Part shown: in pieces, positions 52,077 through 62,358 of the stretch
Numbering within the stretch: position 1 is the first letter of the stretch
Layout: each line of letters begins with the position of its first letter
Assembly (NCBI RefSeq): GCF_000210895.1
Contig: NC_015964.1
Location: 1,695,501-1,759,500, forward strand
Origin: Haemophilus parainfluenzae T3T1
Lineage (GTDB): Bacteria > Pseudomonadota > Gammaproteobacteria > Enterobacterales > Pasteurellaceae
Length of the DNA stretch: 64,000 nt
Direction: 5' to 3'
Made by a program: the position numbers and the translations under genes
The notes under the pieces: model-generated
What the model was told of the DNA's origin: nothing
Database searches by the model: none
What the model saw: the letters and a program-made list of their open reading frames with translations, nothing else

Positions 52077-53480
52077 ATGTCTAAAGTTGCATCTATTGTT
52101 GATGTGTTACAAGGTAAAATCGCTATTGGCGAAAAAGTTACCGTACGCGGCTGGGTTCGTACCCGTCGTGATTCTAAAGCGGGTCTTTCTTTCCTTGCTG
52201 TTTATGACGGCTCTTGCTTTGATCCTATTCAAGCAATTGTTAATAACGATATTGAAAATTATGAGAGCGAAGTCTTACGCTTAACAACGGGTTGCTCTGT
52301 TATCGTAACTGGTACTATTGTTGAGTCACCTGCTGAAGGTCAAGCTGTTGAACTTCAAGCTGAAAAAGTAGAAGTGACAGGGTTTGTAGAAGATCCTGAC
52401 ACTTATCCTATGGCAGCAAAACGTCACTCAATTGAATACTTACGTGAAGTGGCACACTTACGTCCTCGTACTAATATTATCGGTGCCGTGGCGCGTGTTC
52501 GTCACTGCTTAGCACAAGCTATTCATCGTTTCTTCCATGAACAAGGCTTCTACTGGGTCGCTACTCCATTAATTACTGCTTCAGACACTGAAGGTGCGGG
52601 TGAAATGTTCCGTGTTTCAACGCTTGATTTAGAAAATCTTCCTCGTGGTGAAGATGGTAAAGTCGATTTCAGCCAAGACTTCTTTGGGAAAGAATCATTT
52701 TTAACGGTTTCAGGTCAATTAAACGGTGAAACTTATGCTTGCGCATTAAGCAAAATCTATACTTTCGGTCCAACATTCCGAGCTGAAAATTCAAATACAA
52801 CTCGTCACCTTGCAGAATTCTGGATGGTTGAACCTGAAGTAGCTTTTGCAACGCTTGCTGACAATGCTAAATTAGCAGAAGACATGTTGAAATACGTGTT
52901 CCGTGCAGTACTTACCGAGCGCAAAGATGACTTGAAATTCTTTGAAAAACATGTAGATAAAGATGTTATTACTCGTTTAGAAAACTTTGTAAACTCTGAT
53001 TTTGCTCAAATCGACTATACCGATGCGATCGATGTATTATTAAAATCAGGTAAAAAATTCGAGTTCCCAGTATCTTGGGGTATCGATTTGTCTTCTGAAC
53101 ATGAACGTTTCTTAGCGGAAGAATATTTCAAATCACCTGTTGTTGTGAAGAACTATCCGAAAGATATTAAAGCCTTCTATATGCGTTTAAATGATGATGG
53201 TAAAACCGTTGCAGCAATGGATGTTCTCGCCCCAGGAATTGGTGAAATCATCGGTGGTTCTCAACGTGAAGAACGTTTAGACGTATTAGATAAACGTATG
53301 GAAGAAATGGGCTTAAATCCTGAAGATTACTGGTGGTATCGTGATCTTCGTAAATATGGTACCGTACCACATTCAGGCTTTGGTCTTGGTTTTGAACGCT
53401 TAATTGTTTATGTAACAGGCGTACAAAATATTCGCGATGTGATTCCATTCCCTCGCGCACCAAGAAATGCAAACTTCTAA
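52077..53480 (+). CDS. asnS: Asparaginyl-tRNA synthetase
   Basis: A 467-residue class IIb synthetase. The N-terminal OB-fold anticodon domain contains [20 protein letters not shown]. Motif 1 is near residue 135 ([17 protein letters not shown]), motif 2 contains [21 protein letters not shown] near 241, and motif 3 [15 protein letters not shown] near 432. The [15 protein letters not shown] sequence marks it as Asn- rather than Asp-specific. An uptake-signal hairpin follows the stop. Confidence 0.98.
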   Translation: MSKVASIVDVLQGKIAIGEKVTVRGWVRTRRDSKAGLSFLAVYDGSCFDPIQAIVNNDIENYESEVLRLTTGCSVIVTGTIVESPAEGQAVELQAEKVEVTGFVEDPDTYPMAAKRHSIEYLREVAHLRPRTNIIGAVARVRHCLAQAIHRFFHEQGFYWVATPLITASDTEGAGEMFRVSTLDLENLPRGEDGKVDFSQDFFGKESFLTVSGQLNGETYACALSKIYTFGPTFRAENSNTTRHLAEFWMVEPEVAFATLADNAKLAEDMLKYVFRAVLTERKDDLKFFEKHVDKDVITRLENFVNSDFAQIDYTDAIDVLLKSGKKFEFPVSWGIDLSSEHERFLAEEYFKSPVVVKNYPKDIKAFYMRLNDDGKTVAAMDVLAPGIGEIIGGSQREERLDVLDKRMEEMGLNPEDYWWYRDLRKYGTVPHSGFGLGFERLIVYVTGVQNIRDVIPFPRAPRNANF

Positions 53481-53496
53481 AAATATTGTTTAAATT

Positions 53497-53526
53497 GACC
53501 GCACTTTCTTTAAAGTGCGGTTATCA
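53497..53526 (+). terminator. Uptake-signal hairpin after asnS
   Basis: GACCGCACTTT at 53497 and AAAGTGCGGT at 53512 form a stem with a short loop, 16 bases after the stop. Confidence 0.65.
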
Positions 53527-53606
53527 TTTTAGGCGATAAATTTTATCCCTATTTCATTTATTGTGCTTAAAGCAATCGTTCAGTACGCATATTAAGGAAA
53601 GTAAAA

Positions 53607-54299
53607 ATGGACAAAATTAAACAGCTCTTTGCTAACAATTACAGTTGGGCGCAAAGAATGAAGGAAGAAAATTCCACTTATTTTAAAGAACTGGCTGATC
53701 ATCAAACCCCTCATTATCTTTGGATTGGCTGCTCTGATAGCCGTGTTCCCGCCGAAAAATTAACAAATCTTGAACCTGGCGAGTTATTTGTTCATCGTAA
53801 TGTAGCCAACCAGGTTATCCATACCGATTTAAACTGTCTTTCTGTTGTGCAATATGCCGTTGATGTACTCGAAATTGAACATATCATTATCTGTGGCCAC
53901 ACAAATTGCGGTGGTATTAAAGCAGCTATGCAAGATAAAGATCTTGGATTAATCAATAACTGGTTACTCCATATTCGTGATATCTGGTTCAAACATGGGC
54001 ACATATTGGGAAAACTTTCTGCAGAAAAACGTGCAGATATGTTAACTAAATTAAATGTGGCAGAACAAGTTTATAACCTTGGACGTTCTTCTATCGTAAA
54101 AAGTGCTTGGGAACGAGGACAAAATCTTTCTCTACATGGATGGGTGTATGATGTAAATGATGGATTCTTAGTAGATCAAGGTGTAATTGCAACAAGCCGA
54201 GAAACCCTTGAAATATCTTATCGCAATGCCATTGCTCGTTTATCTAGCCTAGCGGAAGAAGATATTCTGAAAAAAGAACTCTCTGAAAACGAAGAATAA
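53607..54299 (+). CDS. can: Beta-class carbonic anhydrase
   Basis: Interconverts CO2 and bicarbonate. The 230-residue protein has [20 protein letters not shown] near residue 42 (zinc Cys and the Asp-Arg dyad) and [11 protein letters not shown] near 98 (zinc His and Cys). The family-typical Trp/Val-rich allosteric bicarbonate pocket, known from the H. influenzae enzyme, is plausible but not confirmed. AAGGAAAG precedes the ATG. Confidence 0.96.
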   Translation: MDKIKQLFANNYSWAQRMKEENSTYFKELADHQTPHYLWIGCSDSRVPAEKLTNLEPGELFVHRNVANQVIHTDLNCLSVVQYAVDVLEIEHIIICGHTNCGGIKAAMQDKDLGLINNWLLHIRDIWFKHGHILGKLSAEKRADMLTKLNVAEQVYNLGRSSIVKSAWERGQNLSLHGWVYDVNDGFLVDQGVIATSRETLEISYRNAIARLSSLAEEDILKKELSENEE

Positions 54300-54300
54300 A

Positions 54301-54341
54301 AAAGTGCGGTTAAAATCTAATAAGTTTTAACCGCACTTTTA
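54301..54341. terminator. Uptake-signal hairpin between can and bioD
   Basis: AAAGTGCGGTTAAAA at 54301 and TTTTAACCGCACTTT from 54325 make a 15-bp stem, between convergent genes. Confidence 0.8.
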
Positions 54342-54358
54342 CTTTTTATTTAAAGTGA

Positions 54359-55093
54359 CTATTTAACTAATTCTGTCTGCATATACATTAAGCGATCAAT
54401 ATTCGTTAAATAATGTCCTAACTCTTGGGATTCTGGTTTATGGATATAAGGAATTTTCCCTAATAATGGTGCATCAATCTGAGCTTCTAAAATCTCTATA
54501 ACTTCTTTGTAGTGGCCCAAGCAAGGATTAATTCGATTCGCAATCCAACCCAGTAAAGGCACGCCAAGTTGTTTAATTACTTGAGCAGTAAGTAGTGCAT
54601 GATTGATACAGCCTTCCTTAATGCCAACAACCAATACAATGGGCATTTTATGCTCAACAACCCAATCAGCAAAGCTTTTACCTTCCGCCATGGGGGTGAG
54701 TAAGCCAAATGAGCCTTCCACGACAACAGATTGATATTTTTTAACTAATGTCGTTAAAGCCTGATCAATCTTGCTTAATTTAATGCGTGATTTATCTCGA
54801 GTCAGCATCGGCAAAGAATGAGCAAAAGTATAGCTATTTACTTCTTGATAAGATACGGGCTCATTCGTTGCATCCATTAAAGCTAACACATCTGAATTAT
54901 TGTCAGCATCATAATCTGTTTGGGATTCATTAGACTGATTTTCGACAGGATAGATACCCTCTTCACAGCTACAAGCTATTGGCTTATAACCCACAATTCG
55001 CACGCCCTTTGCTTGTAATGCCTGAATAATGGCACGGCAGGCGGTGGTCTTACCCACGTCGGTATCTGTACCTGCCACAAAGAAACTACTCAT
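54359..55093 (-). CDS. bioD: Dethiobiotin synthetase, divergent form
   Basis: BioD closes the ureido ring of biotin using ATP and CO2. The 244-residue protein has the P-loop GTDTDVGKTTACRAI near residue 8, the conserved Lys in VGYKPIA near 35, and NRINPC for the base. The usual VEGAGGW segment reads VVEGSFGLLTP here, which departs from the norm at two glycine-region positions. A Ser/Asn/Asp-rich insertion follows the YKPIA strand. It is apart from other bio genes. The ATG at 55093 lies 7 bases after AGGAGA; the ATG at 55099 is too close to it. Confidence 0.85.
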   Translation of the reverse strand: MSSFFVAGTDTDVGKTTACRAIIQALQAKGVRIVGYKPIACSCEEGIYPVENQSNESQTDYDADNNSDVLALMDATNEPVSYQEVNSYTFAHSLPMLTRDKSRIKLSKIDQALTTLVKKYQSVVVEGSFGLLTPMAEGKSFADWVVEHKMPIVLVVGIKEGCINHALLTAQVIKQLGVPLLGWIANRINPCLGHYKEVIEILEAQIDAPLLGKIPYIHKPESQELGHYLTNIDRLMYMQTELVK

Positions 55094-55195
55094 TTTCATT
55101 CTCCTTTTAAAAGTGCGGTGAATTTTAAATGAGTTTTTTGAAGAAAATATTGAGGTAAAGCAAGATTTGAAGATTTTTACGAAAAAATAAGAAGG

Positions 55196-55462
55196 TTATT
55201 TGATCTCACTCAAACTATTAAATAACCCATCATCCTGTTTTGGCATCTGAAGATAAAATCCTTGCTGGGTAATTTTCTCCATGACTTCATCTTTATCAGC
55301 CTGAACAAGCGGTTTACTTCCTTTCAAATTGAAAGGCATAAGAAACTGAGGTTTACCAAAACTCTGCATCAATATATCTGGTACAGCTGAAAAATCATCT
55401 CGTTTGGAAATGTAAAGGTAACAGCCAGGTTTACGTTTACTTTTATAAATTGCACATAACAT
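55196..55462 (-). CDS. YcgL domain-containing protein
   Basis: An 88-residue protein of the YcgL family: [20 protein letters not shown] at the start, [20 protein letters not shown] in the middle, then [14 protein letters not shown]. These small proteins are common in Gammaproteobacteria, and their function is still unsettled. It lies between bioD and a repeat-rich lipoprotein gene, on the same strand, with a hairpin terminator upstream. Confidence 0.88.
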   Translation of the reverse strand: MLCAIYKSKRKPGCYLYISKRDDFSAVPDILMQSFGKPQFLMPFNLKGSKPLVQADKDEVMEKITQQGFYLQMPKQDDGLFNSLSEIK

Positions 55463-55483
55463 TCATATTGCTCCCAAAATAAA

Positions 55484-55518
55484 AAAACCTACCAGATAAT
55501 CTCTGATAGGTTTTTATT
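55484..55518 (-). terminator. Terminator of the Ala/Lys-rich lipoprotein gene
   Basis: AACCTACCAGA and TCTGATAGGTT form an 11-bp stem with one G-U pair. On the minus strand it is followed by T7. Confidence 0.8.
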
Positions 55519-55532
55519 CTACAAAAGTTTAA

Positions 55533-56078
55533 TTATTTAGTCACAGCTTCTTTTACTTCAGCTGCTTTATCTGCCGCTGCATCTTTCATTTCTGTGGCTT
55601 TATTTACTGCAGCATCTTTTGCTTCAGAAGCGGCATTTTTTACCTCTTCAACTTTAGAAGATACGGCTTCTTTTGCTTCAGCTACTTTATTAGCTGCTGC
55701 ATCTTTTGCTTCTTCTACTTTAGCAACGGCTGAATCTTTCGCTTCTGTCACTTTAACTACAGCTACATCTTTCGCTTCAGCTACTTTTTCTACTGCTGCA
55801 TCTTTTTTGTCTGCTGCAGCTTCTTTAGCATTTGTTGCAGCTTCTTTTACAGAATTCATTGCATCACTTGCTGCATTTTTAACATCAGCTGCAGCTTCTT
55901 TTGCTGCATCTTTCACATCGTTAGCTGCTGAAGCTGCTACATCTTTAACTTGTGCAGTGGCGTTTGCTGCTGCATCTTTTGATGCGTCAACTTTTTGAGC
56001 GGTTTCTTGTTTATCGAAACAACCTGTTACCGCTAAAGATGCACCTAATACTAATGCAGCTAATACTGATTTTTTCAT
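55533..56078 (-). CDS. Alanine/lysine-rich repeat lipoprotein
   Basis: A 181-residue lipoprotein with lipobox VTGC (Cys20). After it the chain is almost only Ala, Lys, Val, Glu, Asp and Ser, in imperfect repeats of about 11 residues such as KVAEAKDAAANKV and VKDAAKEAAAD. The pattern predicts a long amphipathic or coiled helix, like LEA-type or Lpp-like helical proteins. It may be a periplasmic spacer or stress protein; the function is unknown. Its repeats make length change likely. The start has GGAG at suitable spacing. Confidence 0.8.
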   Translation of the reverse strand: MKKSVLAALVLGASLAVTGCFDKQETAQKVDASKDAAANATAQVKDVAASAANDVKDAAKEAAADVKNAASDAMNSVKEAATNAKEAAADKKDAAVEKVAEAKDVAVVKVTEAKDSAVAKVEEAKDAAANKVAEAKEAVSSKVEEVKNAASEAKDAAVNKATEMKDAAADKAAEVKEAVTK

Positions 56079-56320
56079 TGTTACTCTCCATTTTATGGTT
56101 AAGAACTAATCCAAAGCCATTTACTTTGTGCGACTTAGTCTACGCAAAAACACTTAAAAGAAAATACCTTCAAAAAAAATTTACATTTCTAAAGACATCA
56201 CTTTTTGAGATTTTCTTTAATAATCGTTCATAACTAAATGATTTTAAATAAGTTAAATAAAAGTTCCACAGGAAATTTTTATTTTTTGTAAAGATTGAAA
56301 ATTCATTTTTTGTATTTTTT

Positions 56321-56812
56321 TTAATCAAAAACTTCATTTTCTTTTGGATAATGGAAAGCTTCAATGATGCCTTTTTCTCCATTCCAGTCAATTTGAACGA
56401 TCGTTGAGGGATAAAAACTGATAGGATTTCTCTTACCATAAAGCTCTGAAACAATGCTTCCTACTAAAGGTAAATGAGAAACGAGCAAAACACTTTCAAT
56501 GCCTTGTTCCTGCAAAACAGATAAATAATCTGCTACCAGTGTCGCATTCCCATAAGGTGTAATCCCACTCCAAGTTTCAACATCACTAAGAATATTGTCT
56601 AACGCTGAATTGACAAGTTCAAACGTTTCTTGAGCACGAACATAAGGACTGACAATCACTTTCTGAACTGAAAGTGCGGTTGAATTTAGATGTGTTTTAA
56701 GCCATTGACCTTGTGATATTGATTGTTTGCGTCCATAGTCAGTTAAACGCCGAGTCTCATCTGATGAAGCCACTACTTCAGCCTCCCCATGTCGCATAAT
56801 AAAAATTTTCAT
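56321..56812 (-). CDS. sixA: Phosphohistidine phosphatase SixA
   Basis: A 163-residue histidine-phosphatase fold protein that removes phosphate from histidines, for example in phosphotransfer proteins such as ArcB or PTS carriers. The catalytic RHGEA is at residues 7-11, an Arg is in VSPYVRAQETFE near 57, and the second His is in LLVSHLPLVG near 111. It lies after glmM, separated by a C11 tract at 56866-56876. The region 56079-56320 beyond it is AT-rich and holds no gene that I can see. Confidence 0.94.
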   Translation of the reverse strand: MKIFIMRHGEAEVVASSDETRRLTDYGRKQSISQGQWLKTHLNSTALSVQKVIVSPYVRAQETFELVNSALDNILSDVETWSGITPYGNATLVADYLSVLQEQGIESVLLVSHLPLVGSIVSELYGKRNPISFYPSTIVQIDWNGEKGIIEAFHYPKENEVFD

Positions 56813-56865
56813 CTCTTTGCTTTCCTAAAAATAATAAAAGATAAATTTTATGATCAAAAATGGGG

Positions 56866-56876
56866 CCCCCCCCCCC
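56866..56876. repeat. Homopolymer of eleven C residues
   Basis: Eleven consecutive C bases preceded by GGGG, in the 70-base gap between glmM and sixA. It lies about 54 bases before the sixA start and 6 after the glmM stop. Such tracts change length by slippage. It could vary sixA expression or be an assembly artefact. Confidence 0.9.
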
Positions 56877-56882
56877 ATTCAA

Positions 56883-58217
56883 TTAATTCGCTTTCACTGC
56901 TTCTGCAATTTCTTCTGCGCATTGTTTTGCAAGTGCACCGTCTTCACATTCCACCATTACGCGAATAAGTGGCTCAGTACCAGACTTACGCAGTAAAATT
57001 CGACCTTTACCTTCTAAGCGTTTTTCCACATCAGCGGCTACCGCTTTTACTGCTTCACTTTCTAATGGATTTGCACCGCCCGCAAAACGAACATTAATCA
57101 ACACTTGAGGGAACAATTTCACTGCACTTGCAAGCTCGTTTAATGATAAACGATGTTGAACCATTGCACTTAATACCGCTAACGATGCAATAATACCATC
57201 ACCTGTTGTGTTTTTATCAGCAATAATGATATGGCCTGAGTTTTCTCCACCTAATGTCCAGCCATGCTCTACCATTTTTTCTAATACATAACGGTCACCA
57301 ACATTAGCACGAACGAAAGGCACACCTAACATTTTTAAGGCAATTTCTAGGCTCATATTACTCATTAATGTGCCGACTACGCCACCTTTTAATTGACCTG
57401 AACGTAAAGCTTCACGAGCGATAATGAAAAGAATTTGGTCGCCATCTACCTTATTACCTAAGTGATCCACCATCATAATACGGTCGCCATCACCATCATA
57501 AGCTAAGCCAACATCCGCTTTAGTTTCAAGCACTTTTTCTTGTAATGCTTTTACATCGGTTGCACCACATTTCTCATTGATATTAATCCCATTTGGAGTA
57601 GCACCAATTTCAATTACTTCAGCACCTAATTCACGTAATACATTTGGTGCAATGTGGTAGGTCGCACCATTTGCACAATCCACTACGATTTTATAACCAT
57701 CTAAACCAAGATGTGCAGGGAAAGTGCTTTTACAAAATTCGATATAACGTCCTGCGGCATCACTGATACGGCTTGCTTTACCTAAATCAGCAGACTCCAC
57801 ACAATCCATTGGCTGATCAAGCATGGCTTCAATCGCTTCTTCAATATCATCTGGTAATTTTGTGCCTTGTGAAGAGAAGAATTTAATCCCGTTATCATAA
57901 TAAGGATTATGTGATGCCGAAATGACAATACCCGCTTCTAGACGGAAAGTGCGGGTTAAATACGCCACGGCAGGTGTTGGCATTGGACCAGTAAATGCAG
58001 CGGTTAATCCTGCTGCAGCTAAACCTGCTTCAAGTGCAGATTCCAACATATAACCTGAAATACGAGTATCTTTCCCGATTAATACCGTGCGAGAACCTTG
58101 AGAGGCTAAAACCTTACCTGCAGCCCAACCTAATTTCAATGCGAAATCTGGCGTGATTGGATATGTACCCACTTTTCCACGTACACCATCAGTACCGAAA
58201 TATTTACGATTTGCCAT
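56883..58217 (-). CDS. glmM: Phosphoglucosamine mutase
   Basis: GlmM converts glucosamine 6-phosphate to glucosamine 1-phosphate for peptidoglycan and LPS. The 444-residue protein has the phosphoserine site [15 protein letters not shown] near residue 97, the metal loop DGDGDRIMM near 242, the sugar loop GGENSGHII near 323 and the phosphate site [13 protein letters not shown] near 405. It is 76 bases downstream of folP, the order known in E. coli. Confidence 0.98.
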   Translation of the reverse strand: MANRKYFGTDGVRGKVGTYPITPDFALKLGWAAGKVLASQGSRTVLIGKDTRISGYMLESALEAGLAAAGLTAAFTGPMPTPAVAYLTRTFRLEAGIVISASHNPYYDNGIKFFSSQGTKLPDDIEEAIEAMLDQPMDCVESADLGKASRISDAAGRYIEFCKSTFPAHLGLDGYKIVVDCANGATYHIAPNVLRELGAEVIEIGATPNGININEKCGATDVKALQEKVLETKADVGLAYDGDGDRIMMVDHLGNKVDGDQILFIIAREALRSGQLKGGVVGTLMSNMSLEIALKMLGVPFVRANVGDRYVLEKMVEHGWTLGGENSGHIIIADKNTTGDGIIASLAVLSAMVQHRLSLNELASAVKLFPQVLINVRFAGGANPLESEAVKAVAADVEKRLEGKGRILLRKSGTEPLIRVMVECEDGALAKQCAEEIAEAVKAN

Positions 58218-58243
58218 GTTTATTCCTTATTAAATTTGAATAA

Positions 58244-58273
58244 TGATGTTGCAGAAATCATTTATTCTACAAC
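58244..58273 (-). repeat. Inverted repeat between folP and glmM
   Basis: ATGTTGCAGAA and TTCTACAACAT form an 11-bp stem with one wobble. There is no T run, so it may be an mRNA processing or stability element in the folP-glmM message rather than a terminator. Confidence 0.45.
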
Positions 58274-58293
58274 ATATAAAATCTGTTAGTTTT

Positions 58294-59121
58294 TTACGCT
58301 TGTTGCGTTGCCTGCCATACCTTCAAGGCATCTGCTGTTGCTGCTACATCATGTACACGCAAAATTGTCGATCCATTTTGTGCCGCAATTAATGCGCCAG
58401 CTACACTTCCTACAACACGTTCAGTCACGGGCTTATCTAATACAGCACCAATCATCGATTTGCGTGAAAGCCCTGCTAAAACAGGATATCCGCTTTCACA
58501 GAAGTGAGCCAACTGTTGTAAAAGCTTGTAGTTATGCTGTACTGTTTTACCAAAACCAAACCCCATATCCCAAATAATATTTTCTTTGGCTATGCCTGCT
58601 GCTAAACAAGCTTGAGTTCTATCAGTTAAAAACTGATAAACATCTTGAACCACATCATCGTAATGCGGATTAGTTTGCATTGTACGAGGTTGTCCTTGCA
58701 TATGCATAATACAAGTGGGTAAATTCAACTGTCCTGCTATTTCGAGTGCACCAGGTTCACGTAGAGCACGAATATCATTGATTAAATCCATGCCGACCTT
58801 CGCCGCTTCTTGCATCACAATTGCTTTAGAGGTATCCACTGAAATCCAACACTCAAAACGTTTTTGCACGGCTTCAACCAAAGGTATCACTCGTTGCAAT
58901 TCTTCAGTTTCAGACACTTCTTCCGCCATTGGACGAGTTGATTCACCGCCAATATCAATAATTGTTGCACCTTCGTTCAGCATTTTTTCAACTTGAAATA
59001 ATGCTTTGTCTAGACTGAAAAACTGCCCGCTATCAGAAAACGAATCAGGTGTGAAATTCAAAATCCCCATAATTTGAGGGAATGATAAATCTAGACATTT
59101 GTTATTAGCATAAAGTTTCAT
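58294..59121 (-). CDS. folP: Dihydropteroate synthase
   Basis: FolP joins 4-aminobenzoate to the pterin diphosphate; it is the sulfonamide target. The 275-residue barrel has IMGILNFTPDSFSDSGQF near residue 17, IDIGGESTRP near 57, and DTSKA with the VGMDLINDI strand. WDMGFGFGK and VLAGLSRKSMIG follow. No insertions of the kind linked with resistance were noticed by eye. It lies between ftsH and glmM; an uptake signal lies just upstream of its start. Confidence 0.97.
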   Translation of the reverse strand: MKLYANNKCLDLSFPQIMGILNFTPDSFSDSGQFFSLDKALFQVEKMLNEGATIIDIGGESTRPMAEEVSETEELQRVIPLVEAVQKRFECWISVDTSKAIVMQEAAKVGMDLINDIRALREPGALEIAGQLNLPTCIMHMQGQPRTMQTNPHYDDVVQDVYQFLTDRTQACLAAGIAKENIIWDMGFGFGKTVQHNYKLLQQLAHFCESGYPVLAGLSRKSMIGAVLDKPVTERVVGSVAGALIAAQNGSTILRVHDVAATADALKVWQATQQA

Positions 59122-59207
59122 AAAGTGCGGTCAATTTTTAAATCAAATTTGAAGGGTTAGATTATAACGGAATATAGTCATGAAAAGAATGAAATAATAA
59201 ATAAAAA

Positions 59208-59235
59208 AGCCTTCCCAATTAGGAAGGCTTTAATT
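59208..59235 (-). terminator. Terminator of rlmE-ftsH
   Basis: AGCCTTCC at 59208 and GGAAGGCT at 59222 form an 8-bp stem. On the minus strand T6 follows. It lies just beyond the ftsH stop, so folP probably has its own promoter in the next 80 bases. Confidence 0.8.
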
Positions 59236-61143
59236 TTATGCTTCAGGATCTTCTGAATGATTAACCGCACTTTCAGTTTTCTCTTCCTTCGGTTTTGCTG
59301 TTGGTTTCGTGTCTTTGTTATCTTCCCAACCAGATGGTGGTGTAACAGGTTCACGATTCATCAATTGCTTGATTTGTTCTTCTTCAATGGTTTCATATTT
59401 CACTAACGCATCTTTCATGGCGTGAAGAATATCCATATTGTCGATCAAAATCTGTCTTGCTCTCGCATAGTTACGATTTACAATAGCACGAACTTCTTCA
59501 TCAATTGCATGTGCTGTTTCGTCAGACATATGTTTTGCTTTCGCCATTGAGCGACCTAAGAACACTTCGCCTTCATCTTCAGTGTAAAGAATCGGACCGA
59601 GTTTATCTGAGAAGCCCCATTGAGTCACCATATTACGTGCAATATTCGTTGCCACTTTAATATCGTTAGATGCACCGGTAGAAATATTTTCTTCACCATA
59701 AATCAAATCTTCTGCTAAGCGTCCCGCATAAAGTGTTGAAAGTTTACTTTCTAATTGTTTTTGGCTGATACTAATTTGATCGCCTTCAGGTAAGAAGAAA
59801 GTTACACCTAATGCACGGCCACGAGGAATAATCGTCACTTTATGTACCGGATCATGTTCAGGCACTAAGTAACCCACAATCGCGTGACCCGCTTCATGGT
59901 ACGCTGTAGATTCTTTTTGTTTATCCGTCATGATCATGGTGCGACGTTCAGGTCCCATATTGATCTTATCTTTGGCTTTTTCAAACTCAAGCATCGATAC
60001 AGTACGTTTATTGCTACGCGCAGCAAATAATGCCGCTTCATTAACCAAGTTCGCTAAATCCGCACCTGAATAACCTGGTGTACCACGAGCAAGTGTCATC
60101 GCATCAACATCATCAGCAACTGGCACTTTACGCATGTGTACTTTTAAAATTTGCTCACGGCCTTTCACATCTGGTAAGCCCACAACAACTTGACGGTCAA
60201 AACGGCCTGGACGAGTTAGTGCAGGGTCAAGTACATCTGGACGGTTCGTTGCGGCAATAACGATTACGCCTTCGTTACCACCGAAACCATCCATTTCAAC
60301 TAACATCTGGTTAAGGGTTTGTTCACGCTCATCGTGTCCACCACCTAAGCCGGCACCACGTTGACGACCTACCGCATCAATTTCATCAATAAAGATTAAG
60401 CATGGTGCATTTTTCTTCGCTTGCTCGAACATATCACGTACACGAGAAGCACCAACACCCACAAACATCTCTACAAAGTCAGAACCTGAAATGGTAAAGA
60501 AAGGTACTTTTGCTTCCCCCGCAATAGCCTTAGCTAATAAAGTTTTACCTGTACCTGGAGGGCCAACCATCAAGATACCTTTTGGAATTTTACCGCCAAG
60601 GTTTTGGAATTTTTTCGGTTCACGCAAGAAATCAACCACTTCACCGACTTCTTCTTTTGCTTCATCGCAACCTGCAACGTCCGCAAAAGTGACTTTGATT
60701 TGGTCTTGGTTCAGCATTTTAGCGCGACTTTTACCAAAGCTCATGGCTTTGCCACCACCACCTTGCATTTGGCGCATGAAGAAAATCCATACCCCAACAA
60801 GGAATAGCATCGGGAACCACGAAATCAAAATTTGTGATAGTAAACTACGTTTTTCAAAAGGCGTACCTTCGATTTTGACTTTTTTATTTAATAAGTCATC
60901 TAAGAGTTTTTTATCTTCCAACGGTGGCATAACGGTCATATATTTAGAACCGTCATTTTTGGTCACAGTGATTTCATTCGCATCAAAACGCGCTTCTTTC
61001 ACTTGACTATTACTCACATCATACACAAAAGTTGTGTAATCTGTTGAGTCACTCACGCCATTGGAGTTAAAACTTTGGTAAGCTGTCATCATGACAACTG
61101 CAACCACAACCCATAGAACTAGATTTTTGACCATATCGTTCAA
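59236..61143 (-). CDS. ftsH: ATP-dependent zinc metalloprotease FtsH
   Basis: A membrane-anchored AAA+ protease that degrades misfolded membrane proteins and regulators such as LpxC and sigma-32 in E. coli. The 635-residue protein has two transmembrane segments (about 5-24 and 100-122), Walker A GPPGTGKT near residue 196, Walker B IFIDEID near 250 and the arginine-finger region RPGRFDRQV. The zinc site is HEAGH near 416. The C-terminal tail is charged. It follows rlmE after 83 bases. Confidence 0.98.
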   Translation of the reverse strand: MNDMVKNLVLWVVVAVVMMTAYQSFNSNGVSDSTDYTTFVYDVSNSQVKEARFDANEITVTKNDGSKYMTVMPPLEDKKLLDDLLNKKVKIEGTPFEKRSLLSQILISWFPMLFLVGVWIFFMRQMQGGGGKAMSFGKSRAKMLNQDQIKVTFADVAGCDEAKEEVGEVVDFLREPKKFQNLGGKIPKGILMVGPPGTGKTLLAKAIAGEAKVPFFTISGSDFVEMFVGVGASRVRDMFEQAKKNAPCLIFIDEIDAVGRQRGAGLGGGHDEREQTLNQMLVEMDGFGGNEGVIVIAATNRPDVLDPALTRPGRFDRQVVVGLPDVKGREQILKVHMRKVPVADDVDAMTLARGTPGYSGADLANLVNEAALFAARSNKRTVSMLEFEKAKDKINMGPERRTMIMTDKQKESTAYHEAGHAIVGYLVPEHDPVHKVTIIPRGRALGVTFFLPEGDQISISQKQLESKLSTLYAGRLAEDLIYGEENISTGASNDIKVATNIARNMVTQWGFSDKLGPILYTEDEGEVFLGRSMAKAKHMSDETAHAIDEEVRAIVNRNYARARQILIDNMDILHAMKDALVKYETIEEEQIKQLMNREPVTPPSGWEDNKDTKPTAKPKEEKTESAVNHSEDPEA

Positions 61144-61226
61144 GGTTTAACCTGCCTTTCTTAAGTTAATTAAAATAAAACGAAATACTATCTCATCCGT
61201 GACACAATGAAAAGCTATCAAAGCAA

Positions 61227-61859
61227 TTATTCGCCTTTATAACCACTCGCGACAATATAAACTTCGCGAGAACGTCCACGAGAGGCTTCTGGCTTACGTA
61301 CTTTTACCACACTAAACAGCGAACGAATTTCACGTAAATATTCATCGAAGCCTTCTCCCTGGAATACTTTGACCACAAAACTGCCTTTTTTCGCCAAAAC
61401 TTGCTTACACATATCTAAAGCCAGTTCTACTAAATACATTGCTCGCGGAATATCAACCGATGGCATACCGCTAAAATTCGGTGCCATATCGGACATCACT
61501 ACATCAACTTTAGCTTCCCCAACCCGTTCTAATAATGCATTCAACACGTTTTCATCACGGAAATCGCCTTGTAAAAAATCAACGCCGACAATTGGATTCA
61601 TGTCCAAAATATCACACGCAATGACTCTTCCCTTTCCACCGATTTGGCTCACGACATATTGTGACCAACCACCTGGAGCAGCTCCGAGATCCACTACGGT
61701 CATTCCTGGCTTGAACAATTTATCTGTTTGTTGAATCTCATCTAGTTTAAAGTAAGCACGAGAGCGTAATTTTTGCTTGTGTGCTTTCTGAACAAACGGA
61801 TCTTTAAAATGTTCGTTTAGCCAACGAGAAGAACTCGCTGAACGTTTTTTCTTTCCCAT
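61227..61859 (-). CDS. rlmE: 23S rRNA 2'-O-ribose U2552 methyltransferase
   Basis: RlmE (FtsJ) methylates U2552 of 23S rRNA late in 50S assembly. The 210-residue protein begins [20 protein letters not shown]. It has [15 protein letters not shown], the SAM loop [16 protein letters not shown] near residue 57, the catalytic Asp in [10 protein letters not shown] and Lys in [10 protein letters not shown]. The ATG at 61859 matches the family; an in-frame extension to 61898 is not expected. It pairs with ftsH as in E. coli and is divergent from yhbY. Confidence 0.97.
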   Translation of the reverse strand: MGKKKRSASSSRWLNEHFKDPFVQKAHKQKLRSRAYFKLDEIQQTDKLFKPGMTVVDLGAAPGGWSQYVVSQIGGKGRVIACDILDMNPIVGVDFLQGDFRDENVLNALLERVGEAKVDVVMSDMAPNFSGMPSVDIPRAMYLVELALDMCKQVLAKKGSFVVKVFQGEGFDEYLREIRSLFSVVKVRKPEASRGRSREVYIVASGYKGE

Positions 61860-62025
61860 AAACTCTATCTTTTGTACTATTTTTTGTAGTAGTTTCATCT
61901 ATATTTGGGTACAATCTGCCTAATTCAAGGCTAGACTTACCAAAAAGTGCTGAAAAACCACATTTTTCCTGACCGTTTTTTTCGGTCTCTTCATGACAAA
62001 TATTCATTTTATTAAAGGATCCCTT

Positions 62026-62325
62026 ATGACAATTTTATCAACAAAACAAAAACAATTTTTAAAAGGACTCGCTCATCACCTTAGTCCTGTCGTCATGCTT
62101 GGCGGTAACGGCTTAACCGAAGGGGTATTGGCCGAAATCGATAATGCATTAAATCATCACGAACTCATCAAAGTGAAAATTGCTGGCGCAGATCGTGAAA
62201 CCAAACAACTTATCATCGATGCGATCGTGCGTGAAACACAATCATCTAACGTTCAAACTATCGGACATATTTTGGTTCTTTATAGACCAAGCGAAGAAGG
62301 CAAAATACAGCTGCCTCGTAAATAA
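62026..62325 (+). CDS. yhbY: Ribosome assembly RNA-binding protein YhbY (CRS1-YhbY/CRM)
   Basis: A 99-residue CRM-domain protein linked to 50S precursors. It starts MTILSTKQKQFLKGLAHHLS and contains the GxxG-like MLGGNGLTEGVLAEIDNALN, KVKIAGADRE and QTIGHILVLYRPS. The ATG at 62026 follows AAGGA; a reading from 61993 would add 11 unlike residues. It is divergent from rlmE, as in E. coli. Confidence 0.95.
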   Translation: MTILSTKQKQFLKGLAHHLSPVVMLGGNGLTEGVLAEIDNALNHHELIKVKIAGADRETKQLIIDAIVRETQSSNVQTIGHILVLYRPSEEGKIQLPRK

Positions 62326-62330
62326 TTGTT

Positions 62331-62358
62331 ATCCCCTCAATTTGAGGGGATGTTTTTT
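62331..62358. terminator. Bidirectional terminator between yhbY and greA
   Basis: ATCCCCTCA-ATT-TGAGGGGAT is a perfect 9-bp stem, followed by T7 on the plus strand, between convergent genes. Confidence 0.88.

Noticed and set aside
55594-55998. Open frame of 134 residues on the plus strand, opposite the Ala/Lys-rich lipoprotein gene
   Set aside because: It is the mirror of the GCW/AAR-type repeats in the real gene; composition is artificial (Ala/Ser/Phe runs) and there is no ribosome site.
60491-61006. 171-residue open frame antisense to ftsH
   Set aside because: The ftsH coding sequence is fully conserved there; the frame is a shadow.
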